Origin: Nitrospinota bacterium
GTDB lineage: Bacteria; Nitrospinota; Nitrospinia; UBA9942
Assembly (NCBI GenBank): GCA_016234205.1
Contig: JACRGN010000313.1
Location: forward strand, 1-10,990
Direction of reading: 5' to 3'
DNA: 10,990 bases
Below, in pieces: positions 1-6,493 of the stretch (position 1 is its first letter; every line of letters begins with the position of its first letter). A model generated the notes under the pieces. It searched no databases. It saw only the letters and a program-made list of their open reading frames with translations, and was not told where the DNA came from. Made by a program: the position numbers and the translations under genes.

Positions 1-1492
1 CCTTCTCAATTTCTCTATATGCCAGTGAAAGAACCCTTATACCGTCAGCAGCCATCTTTTCATTCTCTTTAAGAATTCGTCCTTTCATATTGCTGTCTAT
101 TGAGCAGGTGTCCAGAACGCTATCTACAGAACCTTTCATAAAGGTCAGACAAATCTCCTGATTTTCGTGAGATGAATGGATGGTTGTCATTCTCTTTTTA
201 AATGAGTCAAAGGGGATTTCATTTATTCTCGGATATTTCTTTTCCAGTTCATGCTTATGAATGCCAATCTCTGATGCAGCCTTAAGTAAGGCAATCTCTG
301 TCGGGTCTCCAATCCCCCTATCATTATCAATTGAGGCATCATTACATAAAGTTATTGCCCTAAATAGAGTGTTGAGTGGTGAGTGGTGAGTTAATATGGG
401 ATTTGGGATTTCGGGGCACCCACGAAAGTGGGTCGTGAGATTTGAGATTTGAAGTATTTTGCCATCTACATATATATACTCCACTTTCATCTTATTCTGT
501 GTGAGTGTCCCTGTCTTATCTGAGCAGATAGCTGTTACACAGCCGAGTGTCTCCACAGCAGGGAGTTTACGGATAAGTGCATTCACCTTTGACATCCTGT
601 AGGCACCGAGGGCAAGGACAATGGTAATGACTGCTGGAAGACTCTCAGGTATAGCGGCTACTGCCAGGCTTATAGCAGTAAGGGACATAAGCTGAAGTGA
701 TTCTCCTCTCCATACACCTGCAATGAATATTATTAAACAGAGTAACAGTGCAACAACTGCAAGCCTCTTCCCCATTACATCAAGTTTTATCTGAAGGGGG
801 GTCTTAATTTTTTCTGTCTCCTGAAGGAGATACGCAATTCTGCCCAATTCTGTGGACATTCCTGTAGTTACTACAACCCCTACCCCTCTGCCATAAGTGA
901 TTACAGTTCCCTTAAATGCCATATTCCTGCGGTCTGCAAGAGATGTCTCCTCGCTTATAATATTTGTGGATTTTTCTACCGGTGTGGACTCTCCTGTAAG
1001 AGATGACTCATCTATCATGAGATTTGGACTCTCAATAAGTCTTATATCCGCCGGCACTATTTCTCCTGCAGTAAGAACTACTATATCTCCCGGCATAATC
1101 TCAGTGGCAGGTATCTGCTGGTGCTTACCATCTCTTATAATTGTTGAGGCAGGTATCTCAAGTTTTTTTAAGGCCGCCAGTGCCCTCTCTACCCTGTATT
1201 CCTGAAAAAAACCAATTACTGCATTCAATAAAACAATAGCAAGAATTACTATCGTATCTGTTAAATCCCCTATGAAGGCAGATATGACAGCAGCAACTAT
1301 CAGTATTAAAATGAGGATATTTGTAAATTGCTCAAAAAATATAAGAAGCGGACTCTTCCCCGGTTTTTCTTCAAGTCTATTATACCCGTATTGAGATAAC
1401 CTTTTTTGAGACTCATCTGCGGAAAGCCCGTTTCTATCTGTCTTGAGCTCTTTGTAAAGCTCATCCTCTGTCATCTGATACCAAGGTTTCAT
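1..1492 (-). CDS. P2-type cation-transporting P-type ATPase (Ca2+-pump-like), N-terminal part, runs off left edge
   Basis: This is the first 497 residues of an ATP-driven inner-membrane cation pump; the gene continues past base 1. I translated the minus strand from the ATG at 1490-1492 and the frame is open throughout. In order come a cation_ATPase_N region (about 5-75), membrane helices near 50-95, the A-domain with LTGES (165-169), an M3/M4 pair (about 243-297) containing IPESLP, the phosphorylation motif DKTGTLT with Asp325, and the start of the N-domain with GDPTE (395-399) and FMKGS (451-455). The SERCA/PMR1-like layout and the M4 glutamate (Glu283) suggest Ca2+ or a similar cation. The M4 motif is PESL rather than the commoner PEGL, and the M5/M6 ligands lie outside the window, so the ion is not settled. 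Residues about 346-376 are encoded by a repeat island. There is no Shine-Dalgarno before the ATG. Confidence 0.93.
   Translation of the reverse strand, partial: MKPWYQMTEDELYKELKTDRNGLSADESQKRLSQYGYNRLEEKPGKSPLLIFFEQFTNILILILIVAAVISAFIGDLTDTIVILAIVLLNAVIGFFQEYRVERALAALKKLEIPASTIIRDGKHQQIPATEIMPGDIVVLTAGEIVPADIRLIESPNLMIDESSLTGESTPVEKSTNIISEETSLADRRNMAFKGTVITYGRGVGVVVTTGMSTELGRIAYLLQETEKIKTPLQIKLDVMGKRLAVVALLLCLIIFIAGVWRGESLQLMSLTAISLAVAAIPESLPAVITIVLALGAYRMSKVNALIRKLPAVETLGCVTAICSDKTGTLTQNKMKVEYIYVDGKILQISNLTTHFRGCPEIPNPILTHHSPLNTLFRAITLCNDASIDNDRGIGDPTEIALLKAASEIGIHKHELEKKYPRINEIPFDSFKKRMTTIHSSHENQEICLTFMKGSVDSVLDTCSIDSNMKGRILKENEKMAADGIRVLSLAYREIEK
366..450. repeat. Heptamer repeat island with GAAA-loop hairpin, inside the ATPase gene
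   Basis: Read on the plus strand, seven phased 7-base units run from 366 to 414 (AGAGTGT, TGAGTGG twice, TGAGTTA, ATATGGG, ATTTGGG, ATTTCGG). A perfect 6-bp hairpin follows (ACCCAC 418-423, loop GAAA, GTGGGT 428-433), then GAGATTT twice (437-450). It lies in frame within the minus-strand P-type ATPase and encodes a low-complexity stretch rich in Pro, Asn, His and Thr just after DKTGTLT, at the entry to the N-domain. Confidence 0.8.
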
Positions 1493-1541
1493 GCAATGAT
1501 GGTATAGGATTTAATGAATTGATGCAAGGACAAAAACCTGC

Positions 1542-1607
1542 CTCAAAGACTCTAAGACTCAAAGAAAAATTTATTCTTTATTACTTTGTGCCTTTGGGTC
1601 TTGGTGG
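1542..1607. repeat. Octamer repeat island with inverted arms, intergenic
   Basis: Three 8-base units (CTCAAAGA, CTCTAAGA, CTCAAAGA; 1542-1565) are followed after an AT-rich spacer by three units in the opposite sense (CTTTGTGC, CTTTGGGT, CTTGGTGG; 1584-1607). Bases 1554-1564 can pair with 1592-1602 over 11 bp with one G-T wobble. The island fills the gap between the end of the DUF542 gene and the start of the P-type ATPase gene, both on the minus strand. No U-run follows the stem in either direction, so it is not a standard intrinsic terminator. Confidence 0.75.
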
Positions 1608-1672
1608 CTATATAATTTCCTATAAATAAAAAAATGGATAGGATTAGAGGCGTGAATATTTTGAAGACTTCT

Positions 1673-1867
1673 TTATTTGCCTTCAGCAGATTTGTTTAGT
1701 GATTCTATAAGCTTGTCAACATCTACATTATTTTTCTTTGCTGCAATCTCAAGGCTCTCATGTCCGCCGCAGCATGAATCAATATTATACTGATTAAATA
1801 CCCCTACTGTCTTCGGATATTTTGCAATTACTTGATTTATACTCATTTCTTTTTTAATCTCTGACAT
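1673..1867 (-). CDS. Stand-alone ScdA_N/DUF542 domain protein
   Basis: A 64-residue soluble protein that consists of little more than one DUF542 (ScdA_N) domain. The diagnostic pieces are a SINQVIAKYPKTVGVFNQY helix pair, then NIDSCCGGHESL with the CCGG cysteine pair, then a helix ending near SLNK. In ScdA/YtfE (RIC) proteins this domain precedes a di-iron hemerythrin-like domain that repairs Fe-S clusters after nitric oxide or peroxide damage; here the di-iron part is absent from the gene and from the window. I chose the ATG at 1865-1867 because it has a strong Shine-Dalgarno (GGAGG, plus-strand 1875-1879) seven bases upstream. A start ten codons further upstream would run through that ribosome site. 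A promoter lies at 1942-1970. A role in NO or Fe-S stress is inferred from the family; the mechanism of the isolated domain is unknown to me. Confidence 0.9.
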   Translation of the reverse strand: MSEIKKEMSINQVIAKYPKTVGVFNQYNIDSCCGGHESLEIAAKKNNVDVDKLIESLNKSAEGK

Positions 1868-1941
1868 CTTTATTCCTCCGCAAATTATCTGCACCATCCC
1901 TTCATTAAGAAGAGATTATGAGTTTTACTTTATTATTTTTT

Positions 1942-1970
1942 ATGATAGTATTTAAAAACACAGTTGTCAA
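1942..1970 (-). promoter_or_regulatory. Sigma70-type promoter of the DUF542 gene
   Basis: On the minus strand TTGACA (1965-1970) is followed after exactly 17 bases by TATCAT (1942-1947): a perfect -35 and a 5/6 -10. Transcription would start near 1935 and give a leader of about 68 bases ending in the GGAGG ribosome site. The -35 lies only about 9 bases upstream of the ATG of the divergent plus-strand gene at 1979, so the two promoters or leaders must overlap. Confidence 0.7.
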
Positions 1971-1978
1971 GAATAACA

Positions 1979-2206
1979 ATGTCTGAAAAACTAATCGTAG
2001 ATAAACCTACTATCACAAAAAGGCCTGTAACAGGTGTTAATGAGGTAGATAGCCATATTGAATCGTTATCAAAAAAATTATCTCTTGGCATGAGAAATGA
2101 CTTTTATCAGATGATCAACAGCAATAAGCCAAAAACTATTTCTGAATTAAAAAATATTTTTAAATCCCTCATAGAGCATCATAAAAAACAGGTGCCCCGA
2201 CTTTAA
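1979..2206 (+). CDS. Hypothetical small protein upstream of pgsA
   Basis: A 75-residue, lysine-rich protein that I do not recognise. It has no signal peptide, no membrane segment and no cysteines. The N-terminal 25 residues look extended (VDKPTITKRPVTG), and the remainder reads as two amphipathic helices (about 24-50 and 55-72, ending in EHHKKQ). A longer TTG start at 1964 is possible, but the ATG at 1979 is the more usual choice; neither has a clear Shine-Dalgarno. Its stop codon overlaps the pgsA start by one base (TAATG, 2204-2208), a classic translational-coupling arrangement, so it is probably the first gene of an operon with pgsA. Open frame and tight coupling argue that it is real, but its function is unknown. 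Confidence 0.65.
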   Translation: MSEKLIVDKPTITKRPVTGVNEVDSHIESLSKKLSLGMRNDFYQMINSNKPKTISELKNIFKSLIEHHKKQVPRL

Positions 2207-2763
2207 TGCATAGATTAAACCTACCAAATAAGATTACAATAATACGAATATTTCTGATTCCCCTCTTTTTAGTATTTTTAATATCCTCAACGAAGATAAG
2301 CCCCCTTTTTGCCGCCTCCATATTTGGATTGGCTGCATTTACAGATTGGCTTGACGGTTATCTTGCAAGGACCACCAAGCAGGTTACAACCCTTGGCAAG
2401 TTATTAGACCCGATTGCAGATAAGATACTTGTTACAGCAGCACTTATACCTTTGGTTGAACTTGACAGAATATCTGCATGGATAGCTGTAGTAATAATAG
2501 GAAGGGAATTTGCCGTAAGCGGGCTCAGGACTGTAGCAATGTCTCAGGGGATTGTAATTGCTGCGAGCTGGTGGGGAAAATATAAAATGGTGTTTGAGAT
2601 AATTGCAATAATGTTTTTAATCCTGAATTATAAAATTTTATTTGTAAATTTTTTGCTTTTGGGCACAATAGCAATTTGGGTTGCAATGGTCATGAGCCTT
2701 GTTTCAGGAATAGACTACTTTATAAAATTCTGGACTCAATTTAATATAAAGTTAAGTCAGTAA
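2206..2763 (+). CDS. pgsA: CDP-diacylglycerol--glycerol-3-phosphate 3-phosphatidyltransferase
   Basis: PgsA makes phosphatidylglycerol phosphate from CDP-diacylglycerol and glycerol-3-phosphate at the cytoplasmic membrane, the committed step to phosphatidylglycerol and cardiolipin. At 185 residues it has normal length. The N-terminus LNLPNKITIIRI is typical of the family. The complete CDP-alcohol phosphatidyltransferase signature is present: Asp47, Asp50, Gly51, Ala54, Arg55, Gly64, Asp68 and Asp72 with the expected D-x2-D-G-x2-A-R-x8-G-x3-D-x3-D spacing. Several hydrophobic helices follow (about 74-84, 90-105, 127-145, 149-171). The start overlaps the stop of the preceding small gene, so translation is probably coupled, and the porin gene begins 25 bases downstream. 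Nothing is degenerate. A phosphatidylserine synthase is the main alternative, but the start motif and the reading REFAVSGLR (100-108) favour PgsA. Confidence 0.96.
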   Translation: MHRLNLPNKITIIRIFLIPLFLVFLISSTKISPLFAASIFGLAAFTDWLDGYLARTTKQVTTLGKLLDPIADKILVTAALIPLVELDRISAWIAVVIIGREFAVSGLRTVAMSQGIVIAASWWGKYKMVFEIIAIMFLILNYKILFVNFLLLGTIAIWVAMVMSLVSGIDYFIKFWTQFNIKLSQ

Positions 2764-2788
2764 GACTATTCTTTAAAAGGAGAAAAAC

Positions 2789-4084
2789 ATGAAAAGACTG
2801 ATTCATATTCTTGCAGCGGCTGTATTAATATTTTCAGATGAGAGCAGTGGGGCAGATGAAAAAGCAGGGTCAAAAAATCAGACATACGGCAGTGAGTTTG
2901 AAGATCTTAAGCATAGGGTTGAAGAACTTGAAAAAAGAATAAAAGATGGGGAAGCGGTTGATGAACTCGGACATAAACTCCATCCTATCCACAGTATTTA
3001 TGGCTTAAAGATAAGCGGCGGGCTTACAATGACAGCACAGGGGACAGACTATAAAAACAATAAGGGTGCCGGAGCAATATCAGCTGATATTGTAATAGAA
3101 TCTCCTCTTGGAAAAGATGGAAGGGTAATCTCCGTTCTGGATTTCCAGAGAGGTGCAGGACTTCAAAACCTGCCCTCGTTCTTGACCTCGCCCAATGGAA
3201 ATGCAACCGGGCCAAATAATGATATAGAATCATTTGATAATGACCAGCTTCATGTAGCACAATTCTATTATGAGCACAATATAGTTTCAAGTCTTGTGGT
3301 ATCGGTAGGGCAATTAGACCCTACAGTTTTTTTTGATATCAACCTATATGCAAATAACGAAAGGGTGCATTTCCTTGCAAATCAATTTGCAAACAACCCC
3401 ACGATAGAATTCGGGGCTTCTGAAAATTTCTATGGACCAGGCATAAGGCTGACTTACTCACCTGCTGAACTGCTGGACATAACTGTTGCCACCTTTGAAG
3501 GTGACGGTAATTATGCAGATATCTTTGAAAATCCGTTTCTCATGGCAGAGGCTGATTTTAAAATAAAACCCTTTGATAAAGACGGAATCTACAGGGTCTA
3601 TTACTGGAGCAGAAAGGCACGTCCTAATTTAACCAATGTTGCAAATCCGAATGATGCAACCTTAATAAACAAAGAAAATAGTGGTGCAGGTCTAAGTATT
3701 GAACAGCTAATCACAGATACAGTCGGTATATGGCTAAGGGGAGGTATCCATAACGAAAAGGTGGCACAGTTTGACAGACATTTCAGCGGTGGATTAAATA
3801 TTAGAGGAGAGATGATTAACAGGCCTAATGATGTAATTGGGCTTGGTTATGGCATGACTTCAATGGGGAAAGACTATAAAGATTATAAAACGAGTTCCTC
3901 TACAGGCTTTTCTTCAGACACAGAGCAATATATGGAACTTTATTATAATATCTCAATCGGTGAAGCCGCACAGTTCAAAGGGTTTCATATTTCACCTGAT
4001 GTCCAGTATGTAATCAACCCCGGCGGTGATGCCAATGCCAGCAAATTATTCATATACGGCATAAGACTGCAGGCATTTTTTTAA
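2789..4084 (+). CDS. Outer-membrane porin, carbohydrate-porin OprB-like
   Basis: A 431-residue secreted beta-barrel protein. A short signal peptide (MKRLIHILAAAVLIF, then SDESSGA with cleavage likely near residue 22) is followed by a charged coiled-coil-like helix (about 36-53) and a barrel domain of alternating amphipathic strands. OprB-like landmarks are ADIVIESPLG (99-108), a GQLDPTVFFDINLYANNE stretch (174-191), FANNP (200-204), ATFEGDGNYAD (234-244) and PDVQYVINPGG (403-413). The C-terminus ends in Phe, as expected for a BAM substrate. OprB porins are passive, sugar-selective channels, but substrate cannot be read from this sequence. The ribosome site AAGGAG (2777-2782) is 6 bases from the ATG. 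The gene sits 25 bases after pgsA and may share its transcript. The h-region of the signal peptide is rather short. Confidence 0.82.
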   Translation: MKRLIHILAAAVLIFSDESSGADEKAGSKNQTYGSEFEDLKHRVEELEKRIKDGEAVDELGHKLHPIHSIYGLKISGGLTMTAQGTDYKNNKGAGAISADIVIESPLGKDGRVISVLDFQRGAGLQNLPSFLTSPNGNATGPNNDIESFDNDQLHVAQFYYEHNIVSSLVVSVGQLDPTVFFDINLYANNERVHFLANQFANNPTIEFGASENFYGPGIRLTYSPAELLDITVATFEGDGNYADIFENPFLMAEADFKIKPFDKDGIYRVYYWSRKARPNLTNVANPNDATLINKENSGAGLSIEQLITDTVGIWLRGGIHNEKVAQFDRHFSGGLNIRGEMINRPNDVIGLGYGMTSMGKDYKDYKTSSSTGFSSDTEQYMELYYNISIGEAAQFKGFHISPDVQYVINPGGDANASKLFIYGIRLQAFF

Positions 4085-4090
4085 TTTAAT

Positions 4091-4119
4091 TTGACAGGAA
4101 AGACAGTTTAAATTATAAT
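4091..4119 (+). promoter_or_regulatory. Perfect consensus sigma70 promoter of tRNA-Gly
   Basis: TTGACA (4091-4096), a spacer of exactly 17 bases, and TATAAT (4114-4119). All twelve consensus bases match and the spacing is optimal. Transcription should begin near 4126, about eight bases before the tRNA, so the 5' leader is very short. It lies just after the porin stop codon. Confidence 0.9.
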
Positions 4120-4133
4120 TCAAAGTCTGTTAA

Positions 4134-4208
<75 letters not shown>

Positions 4209-4220
4209 TTTTTTTTATTT

Positions 4221-4598
4221 ATGAAGGAGTCTTTAAGATATTTACAAAATGCAAAGGAATTATTAAGTAAAGCTCCTATAGAGGATAGTTTCTATGCAGA
4301 TGTTAAGCCTGTTCAGGAAGCTTGCGGAACTGCATATCTTGCAGTTTTAAAAGCTATTGATGAATATCTAATAAGCAAAGGAGTAGATAAAAGGGATTTA
4401 CCTCAGTCAGTTGATGGATATAGAGATATGTTGCGTAAATATCTAATAGTCCATAATGGAAAACTACTAAAGGAATTTGAAATGCTCTATAAAGGCTTGC
4501 ACATTGCTGGATATTACCGCGGATTACTGGAAGATGTGGATGCAGTTAAAGTCTATTTTAGGGACGCAAAGAAATTTATAGAAAAAGTCTCACCATAA
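4221..4598 (+). CDS. DUF5618-like small helical protein between two tRNA genes
   Basis: A 125-residue, all-helical, soluble protein. It resembles the DUF5618 family as I remember it: N-terminal SLRYLQNAKELLSKAP, then a D-x-K-x-V-x-x-ACGTAY core (27-39), YRDMLRK (67-73), and the conserved-looking YKGLHIAGYYRG (90-101). Function is unknown. Arg72-x5-His78 matches the loose R-x4-6-H pattern of HEPN ribonucleases, but that pattern is common by chance in helical proteins, so this is only a lead. The ATG is 12 bases after the tRNA-Gly CCA and has no Shine-Dalgarno; an AAGGAG lies just inside the frame, but no usable start follows it. The only convincing promoter is that of tRNA-Gly, which suggests co-transcription with both flanking tRNAs. 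Confidence 0.85.
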   Translation: MKESLRYLQNAKELLSKAPIEDSFYADVKPVQEACGTAYLAVLKAIDEYLISKGVDKRDLPQSVDGYRDMLRKYLIVHNGKLLKEFEMLYKGLHIAGYYRGLLEDVDAVKVYFRDAKKFIEKVSP

Positions 4599-4641
4599 AA
4601 AAATTACCTTATTATTACTTTCAAAAGATGAGTCTTTTTTT

Positions 4642-4716
<75 letters not shown>

Positions 4717-4717
4717 C

Positions 4718-4780
4718 ACTTAACTAACAACTTACCACTTATAACTGACAACAAATAATTGTGGTTAGTTATAAGTTGTC
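4718..4780. repeat. Heptamer repeat island with inverted arms between convergent genes
   Basis: Five phased 7-base units (ACTTAAC, TAACAAC, TTACCAC, TTATAAC, TGACAAC; 4718-4752) are followed by units of the same kind in reverse orientation up to the stop codon of the minus-strand permease gene. ACTTATAACT (4737-4746) pairs perfectly with AGTTATAAGT (4767-4776) across a 20-base loop. It lies between tRNA-Cys (plus) and the permease gene (minus), so it could act as a bidirectional transcript-end hairpin, although no long U-run follows it. Confidence 0.78.
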
Positions 4781-4787
4781 GGTGAGT

Positions 4788-6470
4788 TTATAGTTCCATT
4801 TTTTTAAGTGCCTTAGTTCCCAGAATCATAGGTATAAAGGTTGCTGCAAGGGACAGGAGAAATATAAGGACATAGCAGATGTATATCTCTATTCCTCCGA
4901 TATTATAGAAGAGAAATACCTTATAGAAATGGACATATACAGGCCTTGATTCCAACACTACAATCACCCCTATAAATATGAAACTCATTATCATGTAAAG
5001 GATTCCGCCGGTGCTCATAGCAACCTCTGCTATATTTTCATATTTAAAGACAGGATATATTGTCCCCATGCCTATGCCCATACCCACAAGCCCTGCGGTT
5101 ATAAGGAATATGGAAATTACTGATATTGTCATTATGTAACTGTCAGCATCTAAAAATAGATTTGAAATCACTACAAGCATTTCAGCTAATATGACAAGGG
5201 GGATAAAATACATCCAGAATTTCTCCCACAGAAATTTTTTAAATTCTATTGGTGATGAATAGATAGCCCAGAAATATTTTCCCTCAAGACTCACAGCAGT
5301 AAAGACGAATCTGACAGCAATCGCAGAAAGGACAACCCCTGCAAGCCCATGATTTAGGACAGAGGTAAGGTTTTTCAGGAATAAACTATCCAAAGGCAAA
5401 TTTCTTATATTGAACACATAGACAATTACAAGTGCACCAAGCATGAACAACTGCGACCACTGGGCAGTATCCCTGAAAAATAGTTTTATGTCCTTCATAA
5501 AGAGGCTCTTCTGTATTGGAAATAATATCTTTAAGAATCTCTCCATAGCAATATAGAAAACAGGCTCTCTACTTCTTTTTGAGGTTTTAAATGATTCATG
5601 TGCAGATGCCCAGCCTGTATGGTATATCCTCTTTGCAGATAAGACTGCCAAAACAAAAAATATGAAGGCTATTAAAAATAGATAGAAAATATAGATTATT
5701 GAAGAGTCTATCATCCCGTTGGCACCATTTATAATTGCCTTCGCAGCCCATGTGCTTGGAAGGAGAGGATAATCTGGGACTTTAAGACCCTCAACAAATT
5801 GGACTATCACATCATCAGGCACATCCTTTCCAAGAAGCACCTCTGGTTTTAAGAATCTGAAAAACATTACAAGTCCAGCACCGAAAATTAGCCCTAAAAA
5901 TGTCATCACCTGATATGTCTTTTTTGCAGGAAAGAATCTCATGAGAAGCATTGTAATTAAAACACCAATACCTGCAGGTATTACAACAAATGGTAATATT
6001 ACAGGGATTAGGAGTAGATAATAAGAGGGGCTGGCGTTATACACAACTCCATATGCAGTAAATATTGGAAGCCCGAATATCAGAATCATCCATGAACTGT
6101 TTATTGCAGTCTGTAAGAATTTTGATATAAAGACTGTTGATATTTTAAATGGAAAAGACATTAGCAATTCCAAATCGGAAGATAGATAGATAGTAGATAT
6201 GGATGTGATTACATTGGAAAATAAGAGCATGGAGAGGAATGTAAGAAATATTATGCTTAACAGCTGAGTTATAAGGAGTTCTCCAACATCAAGCGGCAGT
6301 CTGTAGAGATAAGTTATTATCCGATAGAAAAAGATGTAATCGCCAATAACGAACAAAATGGCTAATGTAAATAGTATGGAAAACATGAAAATCTTGTCTC
6401 TGAAACCACATACAACACTATTGCGAATTATTGTGCTACGGAGTTTAAGGATTTGGGTAAGCTGGGACAT
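4788..6470 (-). CDS. Putative ABC exporter, membrane permease subunit
   Basis: A 560-residue polytopic membrane protein with about twelve hydrophobic segments (roughly 28-48, 64-86, 122-142, 151-177, 186-205, 257-279, 338-353, 373-392, 421-440, 444-470, 484-506, 528-550). It has no nucleotide-binding domain. Family-like landmarks of the putative ABC-exporter permeases (PF16949-type, as I recall it) are SSDLELLMSFPF (97-108), YPLLPSTWAA (234-243), KDIKLFFRDTAQWSQL (326-341) and SLEGKYFWAIYSSPI (394-408). Such permeases normally pair with a separate ABC ATPase, usually encoded next door; none is present in this window. The gene starts 23 bases after the hisS stop, with no Shine-Dalgarno, and two TTGAATA heptamers fill that gap. 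It is probably co-transcribed with hisS. Substrate is unknown. Confidence 0.85.
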   Translation of the reverse strand: MSQLTQILKLRSTIIRNSVVCGFRDKIFMFSILFTLAILFVIGDYIFFYRIITYLYRLPLDVGELLITQLLSIIFLTFLSMLLFSNVITSISTIYLSSDLELLMSFPFKISTVFISKFLQTAINSSWMILIFGLPIFTAYGVVYNASPSYYLLLIPVILPFVVIPAGIGVLITMLLMRFFPAKKTYQVMTFLGLIFGAGLVMFFRFLKPEVLLGKDVPDDVIVQFVEGLKVPDYPLLPSTWAAKAIINGANGMIDSSIIYIFYLFLIAFIFFVLAVLSAKRIYHTGWASAHESFKTSKRSREPVFYIAMERFLKILFPIQKSLFMKDIKLFFRDTAQWSQLFMLGALVIVYVFNIRNLPLDSLFLKNLTSVLNHGLAGVVLSAIAVRFVFTAVSLEGKYFWAIYSSPIEFKKFLWEKFWMYFIPLVILAEMLVVISNLFLDADSYIMTISVISIFLITAGLVGMGIGMGTIYPVFKYENIAEVAMSTGGILYMIMSFIFIGVIVVLESRPVYVHFYKVFLFYNIGGIEIYICYVLIFLLSLAATFIPMILGTKALKKMEL

Positions 6471-6479
6471 TTAAAATAA

Positions 6480-6493
6480 TTGAATATTGAATA
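6480..6493. repeat. Two TTGAATA heptamers between hisS and the permease gene
   Basis: TTGAATA occurs twice in tandem (6480-6486, 6487-6493), ending immediately beside the hisS stop codon. On the minus strand it occupies the place where the permease gene should have its ribosome binding site, and no Shine-Dalgarno is present there. Confidence 0.6.

Noticed and set aside
366..450. Possible disruption (pseudogene) of the P-type ATPase by the repeat island
   Set aside because: Full translation from the ATG at 1492 to base 2 gives 497 codons without a stop, and motifs on both sides are in the same frame.
897..1205. Plus-strand 102-codon open frame
   Set aside because: It lies antisense to the P-type ATPase and has no family resemblance or ribosome site.
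1868..1897. Longer start for the DUF542 protein adding ten residues
   Set aside because: The added residues are translated from the GGAGG ribosome site itself; the inner ATG at 1867 fits better.
1924..1951. Plus-strand promoter TTTACT-16-TAGTAT for the 1979 operon
   Set aside because: Both hexamers match poorly in an AT-rich region; the opposite-strand promoter in the same place is much better, so I did not list it.
3024..3290. Minus-strand 88-codon open frame
   Set aside because: It lies entirely antisense to the porin gene, whose signal peptide, barrel features and ribosome site are convincing.
4623..4641. Intrinsic terminator before tRNA-Cys (AAAAGA/TCTTTT stem with T-run)
   Set aside because: The stem has six mostly A-T pairs and its T-run overlaps the stem arm; it is too weak to call and would cut off tRNA-Cys, which has no clear promoter of its own.
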